Assembly (NCBI RefSeq): GCF_001636695.1
Contig: NZ_LGEL01000052.1
Location: forward strand, 1 to 48,139
Direction: 5' to 3'
DNA: 48,139 nucleotides
DNA from: Pedobacter panaciterrae
GTDB lineage: Bacteria > Bacteroidota > Bacteroidia > Sphingobacteriales > Sphingobacteriaceae
The notes beneath the pieces are model-generated. The model made no database searches and was not told the origin of the DNA. It was given only the letters and a program-made list of their open reading frames with translations. Position 1 is the stretch's first letter; each line of letters opens with the position of its first letter. The position numbers and the translations under genes are program-made. This document shows, piece after piece, positions 34,804 to 45,020 of this stretch.

Positions 34804-37800
34804 ATGAAAAGACTACTATTTTTCTTACTCGCATGTTGTATTACAACCTATACATATGCGCAGAACATTACCGTAAAAGGTAAGGTTACGGATGTTGCCG
34901 GAGGGCCTTTAATTGGGGCGGCGGTAAAAGTGAAAGGAAGTTCAGGAGGAACTTCGACTGGCAATGACGGAGAGTTTTCTATCTCCGTTCCATCAGGCTC
35001 CTATTTGTTGATCTCATTTGTCGGCTTCGAATCTAAAGAAGTGCAGGTTGCCAACGGCGGACCATTAAATGTTGTGCTTTCTGATGATGGTAACAGCCTT
35101 GGAGAGGTAGTTGTTGTGGGGTATGGTACCCAAAAGAAAGCTACGCTTACGGGATCCATTGCCTCTGTTTCCAATGCGGAAATCTCTACAACCAAAACAC
35201 AAAATGTGCAGAACATGTTAACGGGTAAAGTCCCTGGGCTTCGCGTTGTACAAAGAACTTCAGAACCTGGAGTTTTTACCAATCAATTTGATATCCGTGG
35301 CTTTGGTAATCCATTAATTATTATTGATGGTGTACCCCGTGACAATATTACACGTCTTGACCCTAATGAGATCGAGAGTATTTCTGTACTAAAAGATGCT
35401 GCTGCTGCGGTATATGGAGTACGTGCCGCTAATGGTGTTGTTCTTGTAACCACAAAAAAAGGAAAATCCGGAAAGCCGGAAATTACTTATGCTGCATACT
35501 ATGGTCGGCAAACCCCAATCGGATTGCCTGAGCCTGTAGGTGTAATCGACCGTTTCACGCTGATGAACGAAAAGACCATGCACAGAGTTGATGGACCTGT
35601 ACTTACTTATAACGACGAAGATTTTGCCCCTTATCGTAATGGAACAAAAACAGGTACTAACTGGTATGACGTAACCATGCACGATTCTGCACCTCAATAC
35701 CAGCAGAATCTTAGTGCCAGTGGTAGTTCAGGCGATAATAAGATAGATTATTTCATTAACCTTGGCTATGCCAGACAAGATGGAATCTGGAAAAGTAACT
35801 CCTTAAAATACGACAGGTATAATCTTCGTTCCAATTTAAATGCACAGATCTCAAACCGTTTAAAAGCTTCGTTAAAACTAAACGGTATTTTAGAAGATAA
35901 GATGAATCCTAAAGTTCCTTCATGGCAGCTGTTTTCTCAATTATGGAGGGCACAGCCAAATGAGACTTATTATGCAAACAATAACCCGGATTATCTATAT
36001 AAGCCAGTGTTTGAACATCCAACCGCAAACTCTGATAGCAACATATCAGGTTACCAAAAAGATCAGAACAGCTGGTTGCAGAGTCAATTCTCTTTGGATT
36101 ATCAGGTGCCATATCTGGATGGCTTAACAGCAAGAGGAATGTTCTCGTATGATGCCAGAAATAACAACTTTAAGGATTATAGGAAAGGATATAACGTTTA
36201 TGATTACGATGCTGCCAGTAAAACGTATACTGCATTTAATAAGAACGGTCCAGATCAGTTGCTTAGACGATACAGTACAACACCCAATTCATTATTGCAA
36301 CTCTCGTTGAATTACGTGAAAAGCATAAAGAAACATAATATAAATGCTTTATTGCTTTATGAAGAGGGTACTTCAAGCGCGGATAACTTTTTTGCGCAAC
36401 GCGATCTTGCCCTGCCTGTTGAATATCTGTTTGCAGGTAAAGCATTAGGACAGGTGGCTAATACCAACATCGATGGGGTATCTGAAACTGCAACAAGGGC
36501 AGTAATTGGAAGGTTAAACTATGATTTTTCTGGAAAATACCTAGCCGAGTTTAGCTTTCGTTATGATGGCTCTTCAAGGTTTTCTGATAAGAAACAGTTT
36601 GGGTTTTTCCCTGGCGGCTCAATTGGATGGCGTATATCTGAAGAGTCTTTCATGAAGGATAACTCGTCATTGTCATTTATTGATAACCTGAAAATCAGGG
36701 CCTCTTATGGTATTATGGGCGATGATGGTAATGTTAGGTATCAATTCCTTTCGGGCTATGATTATCCATTTAATGGAAACAGAGAGGCACTTGGTGGGGG
36801 ATATATGTTTGATGGAGGTTTTGTTAATTCTGTTGGTTTTAGAGCTGTGCCAAATCCGAACCTTACATGGGTAGAGGTTAAAACAACTAATATTGGATTA
36901 GATGCTGAATTGTGGAAAGGCAAGCTCGGAATTACTTTTGATGCATTTAAACGTCGCAGAGAAGGACTTTTAGGTAACCGTTTAGTAACCGTTCCAGGGT
37001 CATTTGGCGCAAATATGCCACAGGAAAACTTGAATAGTGATGAAACCCGTGGACTTGAGCTTGCATTGACACATAGAAATAGGTTTGGAGAATTGGGCTA
37101 TAACATCAGTGGAAACGTGTCGTTAACCCGTACCAAAATTATTTATGAAGAACTTGGACGTGCAGGAAATTCACAAGAGAATTGGAGAAACAACAAGCTT
37201 AACCGGTATAATGATGTATGGTTTGGTTTTGGGTATGTGGGGCAGTTTCAGTCGTTTGATCAGATTGCTGCTTATACTCAGTTTACTGGTCGCGGTACCC
37301 TTCCTGGCGATTACATTTATGAAGATTGGAATGGGGATGGAACTATTGATGATCTTGACCGTTATCCTATTGCTACAGCAATTAATCCAAATAGTACAAG
37401 TGCAGATGGAAATGATGCCAGACACAACTATCCCTTGTTAAATTTCGGGCTTAACCTTGGTTTTGATTATAAAGGTTTTGATTTGAATTTGCTTTTTCAG
37501 GGAGGTGCAATGTCATATGTTTCCTATCCCGAGGCCTTCAGAGAACCATTGGCATTTGATGGAAATGCACTGGACATGTTTATGGACAGATGGCACCCTC
37601 TTGATCCCAAAGCAGATCCTTATAATCCTGCCAATAAATGGGTACAAGGGTATTACGCCTATACCGGGACAGTTATTAACGAAAATTCCCGTCGTGCAAT
37701 TCAAAACGGCGCTTATATGCGTTTAAAAAGTGCTGAATTGGGGTATTCGCTTCCTAAAAAAATACTTACGAAAATAGGAATACAAGGATGGCGCGTATAT

Positions 37801-37929
37801 GCCAACGGATATAACCTGCTAACCATTACTAAAATTAAAGGATTAGATCCGGAGCGCCCTTCAGAACTTTATGGATATATCTATCCAATCAGCCGTACAA
37901 TTAATTTTGGAACAAGCATTAGCTTTTAA
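34804..37929 (+). CDS. SusC-like TonB-dependent outer-membrane transporter
   Basis: A 1041-residue glycan importer of the SusC/RagA family. The signal peptide ends in YTYAQ (about residue 20). A carboxypeptidase-D-like regulatory domain (about 22-100) is followed by the TonB-box/plug region LGEVVVVGYGTQKKATLTGS and then a 22-strand barrel. No STN domain is present, so it is not expected to signal to an anti-sigma factor; control more likely comes from the divergent regulator. susD follows after 15 bp. Confidence 0.95.
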   Translation: MKRLLFFLLACCITTYTYAQNITVKGKVTDVAGGPLIGAAVKVKGSSGGTSTGNDGEFSISVPSGSYLLISFVGFESKEVQVANGGPLNVVLSDDGNSLGEVVVVGYGTQKKATLTGSIASVSNAEISTTKTQNVQNMLTGKVPGLRVVQRTSEPGVFTNQFDIRGFGNPLIIIDGVPRDNITRLDPNEIESISVLKDAAAAVYGVRAANGVVLVTTKKGKSGKPEITYAAYYGRQTPIGLPEPVGVIDRFTLMNEKTMHRVDGPVLTYNDEDFAPYRNGTKTGTNWYDVTMHDSAPQYQQNLSASGSSGDNKIDYFINLGYARQDGIWKSNSLKYDRYNLRSNLNAQISNRLKASLKLNGILEDKMNPKVPSWQLFSQLWRAQPNETYYANNNPDYLYKPVFEHPTANSDSNISGYQKDQNSWLQSQFSLDYQVPYLDGLTARGMFSYDARNNNFKDYRKGYNVYDYDAASKTYTAFNKNGPDQLLRRYSTTPNSLLQLSLNYVKSIKKHNINALLLYEEGTSSADNFFAQRDLALPVEYLFAGKALGQVANTNIDGVSETATRAVIGRLNYDFSGKYLAEFSFRYDGSSRFSDKKQFGFFPGGSIGWRISEESFMKDNSSLSFIDNLKIRASYGIMGDDGNVRYQFLSGYDYPFNGNREALGGGYMFDGGFVNSVGFRAVPNPNLTWVEVKTTNIGLDAELWKGKLGITFDAFKRRREGLLGNRLVTVPGSFGANMPQENLNSDETRGLELALTHRNRFGELGYNISGNVSLTRTKIIYEELGRAGNSQENWRNNKLNRYNDVWFGFGYVGQFQSFDQIAAYTQFTGRGTLPGDYIYEDWNGDGTIDDLDRYPIATAINPNSTSADGNDARHNYPLLNFGLNLGFDYKGFDLNLLFQGGAMSYVSYPEAFREPLAFDGNALDMFMDRWHPLDPKADPYNPANKWVQGYYAYTGTVINENSRRAIQNGAYMRLKSAELGYSLPKKILTKIGIQGWRVYANGYNLLTITKIKGLDPERPSELYGYIYPISRTINFGTSISF

Positions 37930-37944
37930 TAAGGATCCAGACAA

Positions 37945-39975
37945 ATGATTATGAAACAATTAAGATATATAGCATTTATGCTTCTTTTTGGAGCTTTATG
38001 CGCTTGTAATAAACTGGACATTGCTCCTGTAAATATTGTGCAGGACAAGGACTTGTTCACCGATGCCGGGATGCAGGCATATATGGCCGCTCTTTATAGC
38101 CGCATGCCTATTGAGGATTTTAAATACAGTGCAGGTGATGGGACTGAAGGATTTAATACCTGGAATCAGATCGCATTGCCAATGTTAAACACTGGAGAAA
38201 ATGCCAACCGCAATAACGGTGGTTTTGTAAATCCTGCCAGAGGCTATTGGAAAAGTGGTTATCAGGTTATTCGCTATTCGAATTATCTGATAGAAAATTT
38301 GCCAGCTTATGCCGGATCACTTACGCAACCTAAGGTTGATAGATGGATAGCAGAGGCCCGCTTTATTCGTGCCTTTACCTATTTTGCTTTGGTAAAACGT
38401 TATGGAGGAGTACCTATTTCAAGTCAGGTTCAGGCTTTAAATGCCAATGTTGAAGAATTGCAGATTCCCCGCAGCAGTGAGCAGGAAGTTTATGATTTTA
38501 TATTGGCTGATCTTGATTACGCCATTGCAAACATGAATGATGCAAGCGAGCAAAAAGGGCGCGTTAATAAAAATATTGCTGCGGCATTTAAATCTCGTGT
38601 TGCACTTTTTGCTGGTTCAAAGGCAAGGTATGGCACTCAATACGTTGTTGAAGGAGTAATGCTTAATGGTATTCCGGCGGCAAAGGCAAACGACTATTTT
38701 AAATTGAGCTTTCAGGCTGCAAAAATGATAGAAGGTAAGTACTCGCTTTATAAAAAGACTTGGTCGGTCACAGATAAAGTTGCTTCTGCAAATAATTATG
38801 CAGCACTTTTTCTTGACAATGAGAGTCCGGAAACCATCTTCTCAAAAGGTTATTCCTTTGTAGAGAATGTACACAGCTTTGATGCGGTTTATTCACCACC
38901 ACATATGACTTCAACTTATGGAGACCGTTTTAATCCTACTTTGGATTATGTGGAGCTTTTTGATGGGTTTCCTAAAAATTCCCATGGTGAGATACAAACC
39001 ACAAAGCCTGATGGAACCTATGTGGTATATGATTATGTAGAGCAGCTTTTTGAAAATTGTGAACCAAGATTAAGAGGTACAGTTTTGCTTCCGGGGCAAG
39101 CTTTTAAAGGCTTGCGCACTGATCTTCGTCGCGGAACATTTATTGAAAGTATAGATCCGGCTACTCCAATCCAAAAGTTAGTGCCTGAGGGTTCAACCGC
39201 AGCTTATTCTTCTAATCCATTTTATAATCCAAACGTAAAACAGGCAGGAACATGGAATAGCCAGGTGCCAATCGAATTGTCTACTGGTCAGTCTATTAAT
39301 CCTACAGGTCTGGATGGCCCAACATCTTCTAATAATGCCACCATTACAGGCTTTCACGGACGTAAATATTTAAATCCTAATGTTTCAGCTGCGCTTACTA
39401 AACTACATGAGTCTACACAATCGTGGATTGAGATCAGGTATGCTGAAGTATTGCTTAACCGTGCCGAAGCGGCCCTGGAGCTTGCACAGCATGGTGTAAA
39501 TAATGTGGACGGAGTAGATCTTCAAAACGACGCATTTGTGCAGATCAATGCCATTCGTGAGCGTGCCGGTGCAGTTCTGCTAGCCGATCAGGGAGAACTT
39601 TCGTCTGGTGCTCCATTAGCTCCGGGAACTGGTGTTGGCTCATATGTTCTGGCGCCAACAAGAGGACTACAACTTGTAAGGATTGAGCGCAGGAAAGAAC
39701 TTGCTTTTGAACATAAGCTTTGGTGGGATATGCTTAGGTGGAGAACTGCCGATCTGGAAGTTAATTCAAGGATCTGGAGAAAGCTTAATCCCTTCCTGTT
39801 TGCTAAAGGATCAGTACCCGAGGCACCGGATTATGTAAAGGGCAAATATATTTTTGATGCCAGATTGGAAGAACGCAATTCAAGATTTACGGTAGCCACA
39901 AAGTATTATTACGAAGCTATCCCGGGTGCTGAAATTGCAGCAAATCCTAAGCTAAAACAAAACGACCAGTATTAA
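37945..39975 (+). CDS. SusD/RagB-family glycan-binding lipoprotein
   Basis: A 676-residue surface lipoprotein that forms the lid over SusC and captures oligosaccharides. The lipobox places the lipidated Cys at residue 21 (ALCAC). Family features include the N-terminal TPR-like region with RYSNYLIENLPAY and EARFIRAFTYFALVKRYGGVP, and the C-terminal LVRIERRKELAFEHKLWWDMLRW. It is longer than classical SusD (about 550), with insertions around residues 400-480. ATG at 37945 and 37951 are both possible. Confidence 0.94.
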   Translation: MIMKQLRYIAFMLLFGALCACNKLDIAPVNIVQDKDLFTDAGMQAYMAALYSRMPIEDFKYSAGDGTEGFNTWNQIALPMLNTGENANRNNGGFVNPARGYWKSGYQVIRYSNYLIENLPAYAGSLTQPKVDRWIAEARFIRAFTYFALVKRYGGVPISSQVQALNANVEELQIPRSSEQEVYDFILADLDYAIANMNDASEQKGRVNKNIAAAFKSRVALFAGSKARYGTQYVVEGVMLNGIPAAKANDYFKLSFQAAKMIEGKYSLYKKTWSVTDKVASANNYAALFLDNESPETIFSKGYSFVENVHSFDAVYSPPHMTSTYGDRFNPTLDYVELFDGFPKNSHGEIQTTKPDGTYVVYDYVEQLFENCEPRLRGTVLLPGQAFKGLRTDLRRGTFIESIDPATPIQKLVPEGSTAAYSSNPFYNPNVKQAGTWNSQVPIELSTGQSINPTGLDGPTSSNNATITGFHGRKYLNPNVSAALTKLHESTQSWIEIRYAEVLLNRAEAALELAQHGVNNVDGVDLQNDAFVQINAIRERAGAVLLADQGELSSGAPLAPGTGVGSYVLAPTRGLQLVRIERRKELAFEHKLWWDMLRWRTADLEVNSRIWRKLNPFLFAKGSVPEAPDYVKGKYIFDARLEERNSRFTVATKYYYEAIPGAEIAANPKLKQNDQY

Positions 39976-39994
39976 CCATTACAGAAATTTAGGT

Positions 39995-40699
39995 ATGAAA
40001 AAGATATTATTTATGTTATTGTTTTTTGCGGGAGCGGCAACACTGCATTCCTGTAAAATTGATGATTATGAGGCGCCCTCAGCAGTATTGCAAGGGACAA
40101 TTCTTGACGATAAGGGACGGGGCCTGCAAGCCGAACAGGGCCTGGGCAATACCAAGATCAGAATGGAAGAACTTAGCTGGAGCAGTACGCCAACTCCAAT
40201 GTTTTTGAACATTAAACAAGACGGCAGTTATATCAACAACAAACTATTTGCAGGGAAGTATCGGATTAGTCCAATTGAAGGGCCATTTTATCCAGTAACA
40301 GCAGATGAAATTGATATAAAAGGAACAACCACCCATGACTTTCATGTATTGCCGTATGTTGTTGTGGATTGGATAGGCGATCCTGCAATTACAGCTGATA
40401 AAAAGATATCGGTAAAATTTAAATTTAGCAGAAATGAAGCTCCTGCAGGACAAACCAAACCGGCTGTCACAGATTACAGGTTGTTTATTTCTACCACTCA
40501 ATATGTAGGGAACAATAATTTCGATCCTGCAAATGGCCTGGTAACAGTTATTCCTGATGAGAATTCTGAAGTTACAATTACCACAAACACAGGAATGAAA
40601 TATGCAACCACTTACTATGTAAGAGTAGGCGTAAGGGTAAACGACAATTTTAAAAAGTATAATTATACTACTGTAAAAACAATAACAGTAGCACCGTAA
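39995..40699 (+). CDS. DUF3823 PUL lipoprotein
   Basis: A 234-residue lipoprotein (lipidated Cys20, HSC) with DUF3823 features: KIDDYEAPSAVLQGTILDDKG at the start of the mature protein, an N-terminal carboxypeptidase-regulatory-like beta domain (about 30-115) and a C-terminal fibronectin-like beta domain (about 125-234). Members regularly follow SusD genes and are thought to be surface glycan-binding proteins. A terminator follows, ending the susC operon. Confidence 0.85.
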   Translation: MKKILFMLLFFAGAATLHSCKIDDYEAPSAVLQGTILDDKGRGLQAEQGLGNTKIRMEELSWSSTPTPMFLNIKQDGSYINNKLFAGKYRISPIEGPFYPVTADEIDIKGTTTHDFHVLPYVVVDWIGDPAITADKKISVKFKFSRNEAPAGQTKPAVTDYRLFISTTQYVGNNNFDPANGLVTVIPDENSEVTITTNTGMKYATTYYVRVGVRVNDNFKKYNYTTVKTITVAP

Positions 40700-40719
40700 T
40701 TTATTAGGTTAGTTAGTTT

Positions 40720-40757
40720 AGCGGCGAGGGCTTTGGCTTCCTGAGCCGCTTTTTTTA
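40720..40757 (+). terminator. Rho-independent terminator of the susCD operon
   Basis: AGCGGC (40720-40725) pairs with GCCGCT (40745-40750), with an inner AGG/CCT pairing, followed by a T-run to 40757. It lies 20 bp after the DUF3823 stop. Confidence 0.8.
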
Positions 40758-40769
40758 TTTGAAACCTGA

Positions 40770-40809
40770 CTGTACATTTATGTACATAGATTGTTCGATA
40801 ATGAACAAT
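40770..40809. promoter_or_regulatory. two adjacent inverted repeats, candidate enhancer sites
   Basis: TGTACAT-TT-ATGTACA lies at 40771-40786 and ATTGTTC-N6-GAACAAT at 40790-40809, each with perfect 7-bp arms. They are about 75-110 bp upstream of a sigma-54-like promoter, the usual place for NtrC-type activator sites. Confidence 0.5.
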
Positions 40810-40868
40810 AAATTGTTGGCGCAGATATAAAGTATTGATAATTAGGTTTGTGAGGTTATTTTTAAGAA

Positions 40869-40883
40869 TGGCATATATTTGGC
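40869..40883 (+). promoter_or_regulatory. candidate sigma-54 promoter
   Basis: TGGCATATATTTGGC keeps the -24 GG and -12 GC doublets exactly 10 bases apart and matches TGGCA of the -24 box; the -12 box deviates by one base from TTGC. The inferred start site is about 13 bases before the permease ATG at 40908. Confidence 0.5.
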
Positions 40884-40907
40884 GTACCAGATGAAAAACC
40901 CCGATAT

Positions 40908-43283
40908 ATGTTTTTAATCAACTTTAAAATAGCTTTAAGGAGTCTTTGGAAGAACAAAGGTTTTGCTCTGATCAATATTGGAGGACTGGCCATTGGCATG
41001 ACATGTTGTTTAATGCTCCTGATGTATGTAGGTTACGAATGGAGTTATGATAAACAATTTAAAGACATCGACCGTATTTATGCCACTAAACTTATTTTAA
41101 ATGTAAACGGCAAGCTTTTAACAACTGACGCTACACCAAATAAAATTGCCGGCGCTGCCTTACTTACCATACCTACGGTAGAAGCTGTGAGCAGGATAGC
41201 AATGGGTGAGTCAAGCAAATTGTTTGGTACTGCAAACAACAATTTTAAGCTAACTACCTTAAATGTCGACCCATCCTATTTAAAGATATTTGATTACAAG
41301 TTTATTCAGGGAAATGCAGAAACAGCTTTAAGTGAACCGAATTCAGTTTTACTTACTGCATCGGCGGCTAAGAGATTATTTGGAAACGTAAATGTTTTAG
41401 GCAATAGTGTAAAATGGGACAACAATAAGATCCTGAAGGTATCTGCGATTGTAGAAGATCTGCCAAAGAACATGACCCATCAGTTCGAAGCACTGCAGCC
41501 CTGGTCTTTTTTTGAAAGGGAGCATCCTGGAGAAAAGGAAAATGGCTGGGGAAGTATTACCTGTTTTACCTTGTTCAAGTTAAAAGACAAAGCTAATTTT
41601 GAAGCCACAGATGCCGCTATACGGCAATTGATTAAGAAAAATGATAAGGAGAGTAATCTTCAGGCTTTTCTTTTTCCCTTTAGCAAGTATCATCTTTACA
41701 ATCATTTTGAAAATGGTAAATCGGCCGGAGGAAGGATTGATCAGGTTAGGCTATTTATATTTTTGGCGTTCTGTGTTTTGTTAATTGCTTGTATCAATTA
41801 CATGAATTTATCAACAGCCAGATCAGAAAAAAGGGCAAGAGAGGTAGGGGTACGCAAAGCCTTAGGTACTTCGAGAAAAACGCTGATCGGCCAATTTGTT
41901 TTAGAATCACTTGTACTTTCGTTTATTGCTATTCTGATTGCTTTTGTACTGTTAGAAGTGGTTTTGCCGTATTTCAATAACTTACTGGACATCTCTATCC
42001 ATATTAATTACAATTCAGTTCAGACATGGATTGCGTTACTCTCTCTAATCTTATTTACAGGTGTGCTTGCAGGCTGCTATCCTGCATTTTATTTGTCTTC
42101 CTTTACTCCTGTAAAGGTGTTAAAGGGCTTTACAGGAATAGGTAAGTCTTCCTTGCCAATGCGTAAAATACTGGTCGTAGTGCAGTTTACCATCTCAATT
42201 TGTATGATCGTTTGTGCAATTGTGATCTATAGTCAGCTCCAATTCATGAAAAACAAACCTTTGGGATTTAATGAAAATAACCTTGTAGAATTGGATTTGG
42301 AGGGTGAATGGCTAAAGCCGCAGAAATTGGACATTTTTAAAACAGAACTCAAAAATGCAGGAGCCATTGCTTCAGCAACGGAATTTGCAAGTTCATTTAC
42401 TCGGGGAGGTACAATAACCGGTGATATTACGTGGCCTGGTAAGGCGGCAAATGATAATTCTATAATAGATTATCGAAGTACAGGCTTTGATTTTGTTAAA
42501 ACAATAGGTACATCTTTAGTAATGGGAAGAGATTTCTCTCGTGAATTTGTTGCAGACACCGCAACATCTGTACTTGTAAATGAGGCATTGGTAAAAACAA
42601 TGGGACTCAAAAAACCTGTTGGGACCACAATTAATTGGGGAGACAACCAGCCTCTTCACATAATTGGTGTAGTAAAAGACTATACAAATGAAAGTTTTGG
42701 CGCAAAAGCGAAACCTACACTATTTTATTGCAGTATATCTCAAAGCAGAATATTATTGCTTCGTCTTAACCCCGATCAGCCTTTAAATAAATCAATCCGG
42801 ACTATTAAGGACATTAGCCTGCGACTTAATCCTTCTTATCCGGCAAACATTCAGCTCATTAGTCAGGGTATGCAGGAGATGATGAAAACCGAGCGCTTAT
42901 TGAGTGTGCTGTCTAACCTCTTTGGCTGTTTTGCCATTTTTATCTCTTGTTTAGGTTTGTTAGGGCTTGCCTTGTACATTGCAGAGCAGAGAAGTAAAGA
43001 AATCAGTATCAGGAAAGTTCTTGGTGCTGATTTGAAAAGCATCCTTATTCTATTAAACAAAGATTTTATAAAATTGGTTATCTTGTCAAATGTTATCGCC
43101 ATTCCGGCTGCTTATATCATTGCAGTAAGGTGGCTTCAAAAATATGATTATAAGGTTGATATGACTGCTTGGCCGTTTTTATCTGCTTTATTTTTATCTG
43201 TGTTCATCGCAATAATTACGGTAAGCTTTCAAACCGTTAAGGTTGCAAAGGCAAATGCGGTTGATGCGTTAAAGTATGGATAA
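40908..43283 (+). CDS. FtsX/MacB-type ABC transporter permease
   Basis: A 791-residue permease without an ATPase domain. It has two copies of the MacB periplasmic core plus FtsX membrane unit: helix 1 at about 20-42 (GLAIGMTCCLMLLMYVGYEW), three helices near 285-400 with REVGVRKALGTSRKTLIGQF, helix 5 near 425, and the last three near 670-785 with EISIRKVLGADLKSI. Bacteroidetes carry many such stand-alone permeases, often under sigma-54 control, for stress or lipoprotein-related export. The partner ATPase is not adjacent. The next gene begins directly after the stop codon. Confidence 0.9.
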   Translation: MFLINFKIALRSLWKNKGFALINIGGLAIGMTCCLMLLMYVGYEWSYDKQFKDIDRIYATKLILNVNGKLLTTDATPNKIAGAALLTIPTVEAVSRIAMGESSKLFGTANNNFKLTTLNVDPSYLKIFDYKFIQGNAETALSEPNSVLLTASAAKRLFGNVNVLGNSVKWDNNKILKVSAIVEDLPKNMTHQFEALQPWSFFEREHPGEKENGWGSITCFTLFKLKDKANFEATDAAIRQLIKKNDKESNLQAFLFPFSKYHLYNHFENGKSAGGRIDQVRLFIFLAFCVLLIACINYMNLSTARSEKRAREVGVRKALGTSRKTLIGQFVLESLVLSFIAILIAFVLLEVVLPYFNNLLDISIHINYNSVQTWIALLSLILFTGVLAGCYPAFYLSSFTPVKVLKGFTGIGKSSLPMRKILVVVQFTISICMIVCAIVIYSQLQFMKNKPLGFNENNLVELDLEGEWLKPQKLDIFKTELKNAGAIASATEFASSFTRGGTITGDITWPGKAANDNSIIDYRSTGFDFVKTIGTSLVMGRDFSREFVADTATSVLVNEALVKTMGLKKPVGTTINWGDNQPLHIIGVVKDYTNESFGAKAKPTLFYCSISQSRILLLRLNPDQPLNKSIRTIKDISLRLNPSYPANIQLISQGMQEMMKTERLLSVLSNLFGCFAIFISCLGLLGLALYIAEQRSKEISIRKVLGADLKSILILLNKDFIKLVILSNVIAIPAAYIIAVRWLQKYDYKVDMTAWPFLSALFLSVFIAIITVSFQTVKVAKANAVDALKYG

Positions 43284-45005
43284 ATGCAGGGTTTTATTAA
43301 ATTGTTAGTGATGATAACCAAAAAACGTATTCCGGGAAAAATTGCTGTCGTAATTTTAATGATCGTTATTTTTGATACAACTACCAAAGCACAACAATTA
43401 TCGGATAGCACTACTGTTCAGGTGAATCGTTTATTCGAGAAATGGAATAAAGATAATAATCCGGGTTGCGCTGCCGGTATTGTAAAAGGAAACGACCTTG
43501 TATATGCCAAAGGATTTGGGTTGGCCAATCTTGAAGATGAGACTGTAAATACGCCGCAAACTATCTTTTATATGTGTTCAGTTTCCAAGCAGTTTGCAGG
43601 TTATGCCATTGCGTTGCTGGCAAGAGACGGAAAGCTTAAGCTAGATGATGAGATTCAGCATTATTTGCCATGGATGCAAGATTTCGGTAAAAAGATCACC
43701 ATTAGAAATTTATTGAACCATACAAGCGGAATTAGAGATGATATTGGCCTTTCTCAATACTTTGGGCTCAATTTGGATGGGATGCTTACCCAGGACCTGG
43801 CTATTCAAATACTTAAGCGACAGCGCACCTTGAATTTTACGCCAGGCGAGAAGTTTTCTTATTCTAATTCAAATTATGTGTTGTTGGCCGAGATCGTAAA
43901 AGAAGTCAGCAAAAAGACCTTCAGAAACTATGTAGACTCAACAATTTTTAAGCCCTTGGGTATGTCGTCAAGCAAGTTTGTTGATGACTACAGTGAGATA
44001 ATCAAAAACAGAGCAGTTTCGTATCAGAACAATAATGGTATGTTCTACAACTCTCCGCAAAATGTTTACACTTTAGGCGATGGCGGCCTGTTTACCAATG
44101 TGAACGATATGGCTAAATGGGTCATTAATTTTTATAATCCTAAGGCCGGAGATTTACAGGATATTAAAATGATGACCACACAGGGTAAGCTTAGTAATGG
44201 TAAAACTATTAATTATGCAATGGGAATTAATGTTGATAGTTATCGTGGCCAGAAACGCTTTATACATAATGGAGGCCTGGCAGGATATCGTACTGTTATT
44301 GCAGTTTATCCGGATTTAAAAATGGGTTTTGTTGTATTTGGCAATGGTGGAGATGCTGAGGTTTATAAAAAAATTGATGAGCTATCTGCACTTTTTATTC
44401 CTTCTTATGAAATGCCTTTACAAGGGGCAGCAGAACCTACTGTACAGACTATTGTTTTAAAAGATTCAATGGAGGTAAATAAATGGGCGGGTACGTATTT
44501 GGCAGCAAATGGATATAAAGTTAGCATTACTTCAAAAGGTGCTGAGCTGTTGGTAAATGGGAGTTCTGCGTTAGCACCGGAATCGGCCAATCTATTTCAC
44601 ATTGTTTCCCGGCCATCTGTAAAATATCAATTTAGCACAGATCCTAAAACGAAAAAAACACAGTTATTGCTGATTACTCCTGCATTATTGAAACCGATGG
44701 AGCTTTCACGGGTTACAGAAAAGCCCCTCTCAGCTGCAGAACTTAGTGTTTATGTTGGGAATTATTATTCTGATGAGTTAGGCTGTAGCTTCCAGATTAA
44801 ACAAAAGGGAGCTGAACTTTTGATTTCTAACAAAAGATACAACGATAGTAAAGTAACTCTGTTGGATCCAGATCATTTATTTACGGAGTATGAGTTTTTA
44901 AGCCATATACTGCTCAGACGGGATGCCAGAAACAAGATTCTTGGATTTGACCTGAACAGTGGAGAAACCATGGGACTATTTTTTAAAAAAGAAAAGGCGG
45001 AATAG
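43284..45005 (+). CDS. class C beta-lactamase-like serine hydrolase
   Basis: A 573-residue exported enzyme of the beta-lactamase/penicillin-binding-like family. A signal segment (to about residue 36, TTTKAQQ) precedes the catalytic domain with the nucleophile motif S99-V-S-K102, the YSN motif (FSYSNSNYVLLAE) and HNGGLAGYRT as the third box. The C-terminal part (about 390-573) is an additional beta domain of the kind found in Bacteroidetes peptidases and esterases. Substrate unknown; true beta-lactamase action is not implied. The ATG at 43284 abuts the permease stop (TAAATG), indicating co-translation; an in-frame ATG at 43311 is also possible. Confidence 0.88.
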   Translation: MQGFIKLLVMITKKRIPGKIAVVILMIVIFDTTTKAQQLSDSTTVQVNRLFEKWNKDNNPGCAAGIVKGNDLVYAKGFGLANLEDETVNTPQTIFYMCSVSKQFAGYAIALLARDGKLKLDDEIQHYLPWMQDFGKKITIRNLLNHTSGIRDDIGLSQYFGLNLDGMLTQDLAIQILKRQRTLNFTPGEKFSYSNSNYVLLAEIVKEVSKKTFRNYVDSTIFKPLGMSSSKFVDDYSEIIKNRAVSYQNNNGMFYNSPQNVYTLGDGGLFTNVNDMAKWVINFYNPKAGDLQDIKMMTTQGKLSNGKTINYAMGINVDSYRGQKRFIHNGGLAGYRTVIAVYPDLKMGFVVFGNGGDAEVYKKIDELSALFIPSYEMPLQGAAEPTVQTIVLKDSMEVNKWAGTYLAANGYKVSITSKGAELLVNGSSALAPESANLFHIVSRPSVKYQFSTDPKTKKTQLLLITPALLKPMELSRVTEKPLSAAELSVYVGNYYSDELGCSFQIKQKGAELLISNKRYNDSKVTLLDPDHLFTEYEFLSHILLRRDARNKILGFDLNSGETMGLFFKKEKAE

Positions 45006-45020
45006 CAAATATTCATTGGA

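Noticed and set aside
43284-45005. Antibiotic-resistance beta-lactamase
   Set aside because: The SxxK/YSN/HNG boxes are shared by many peptidases and esterases, and the extra C-terminal domain and operon context do not suggest a true beta-lactamase.
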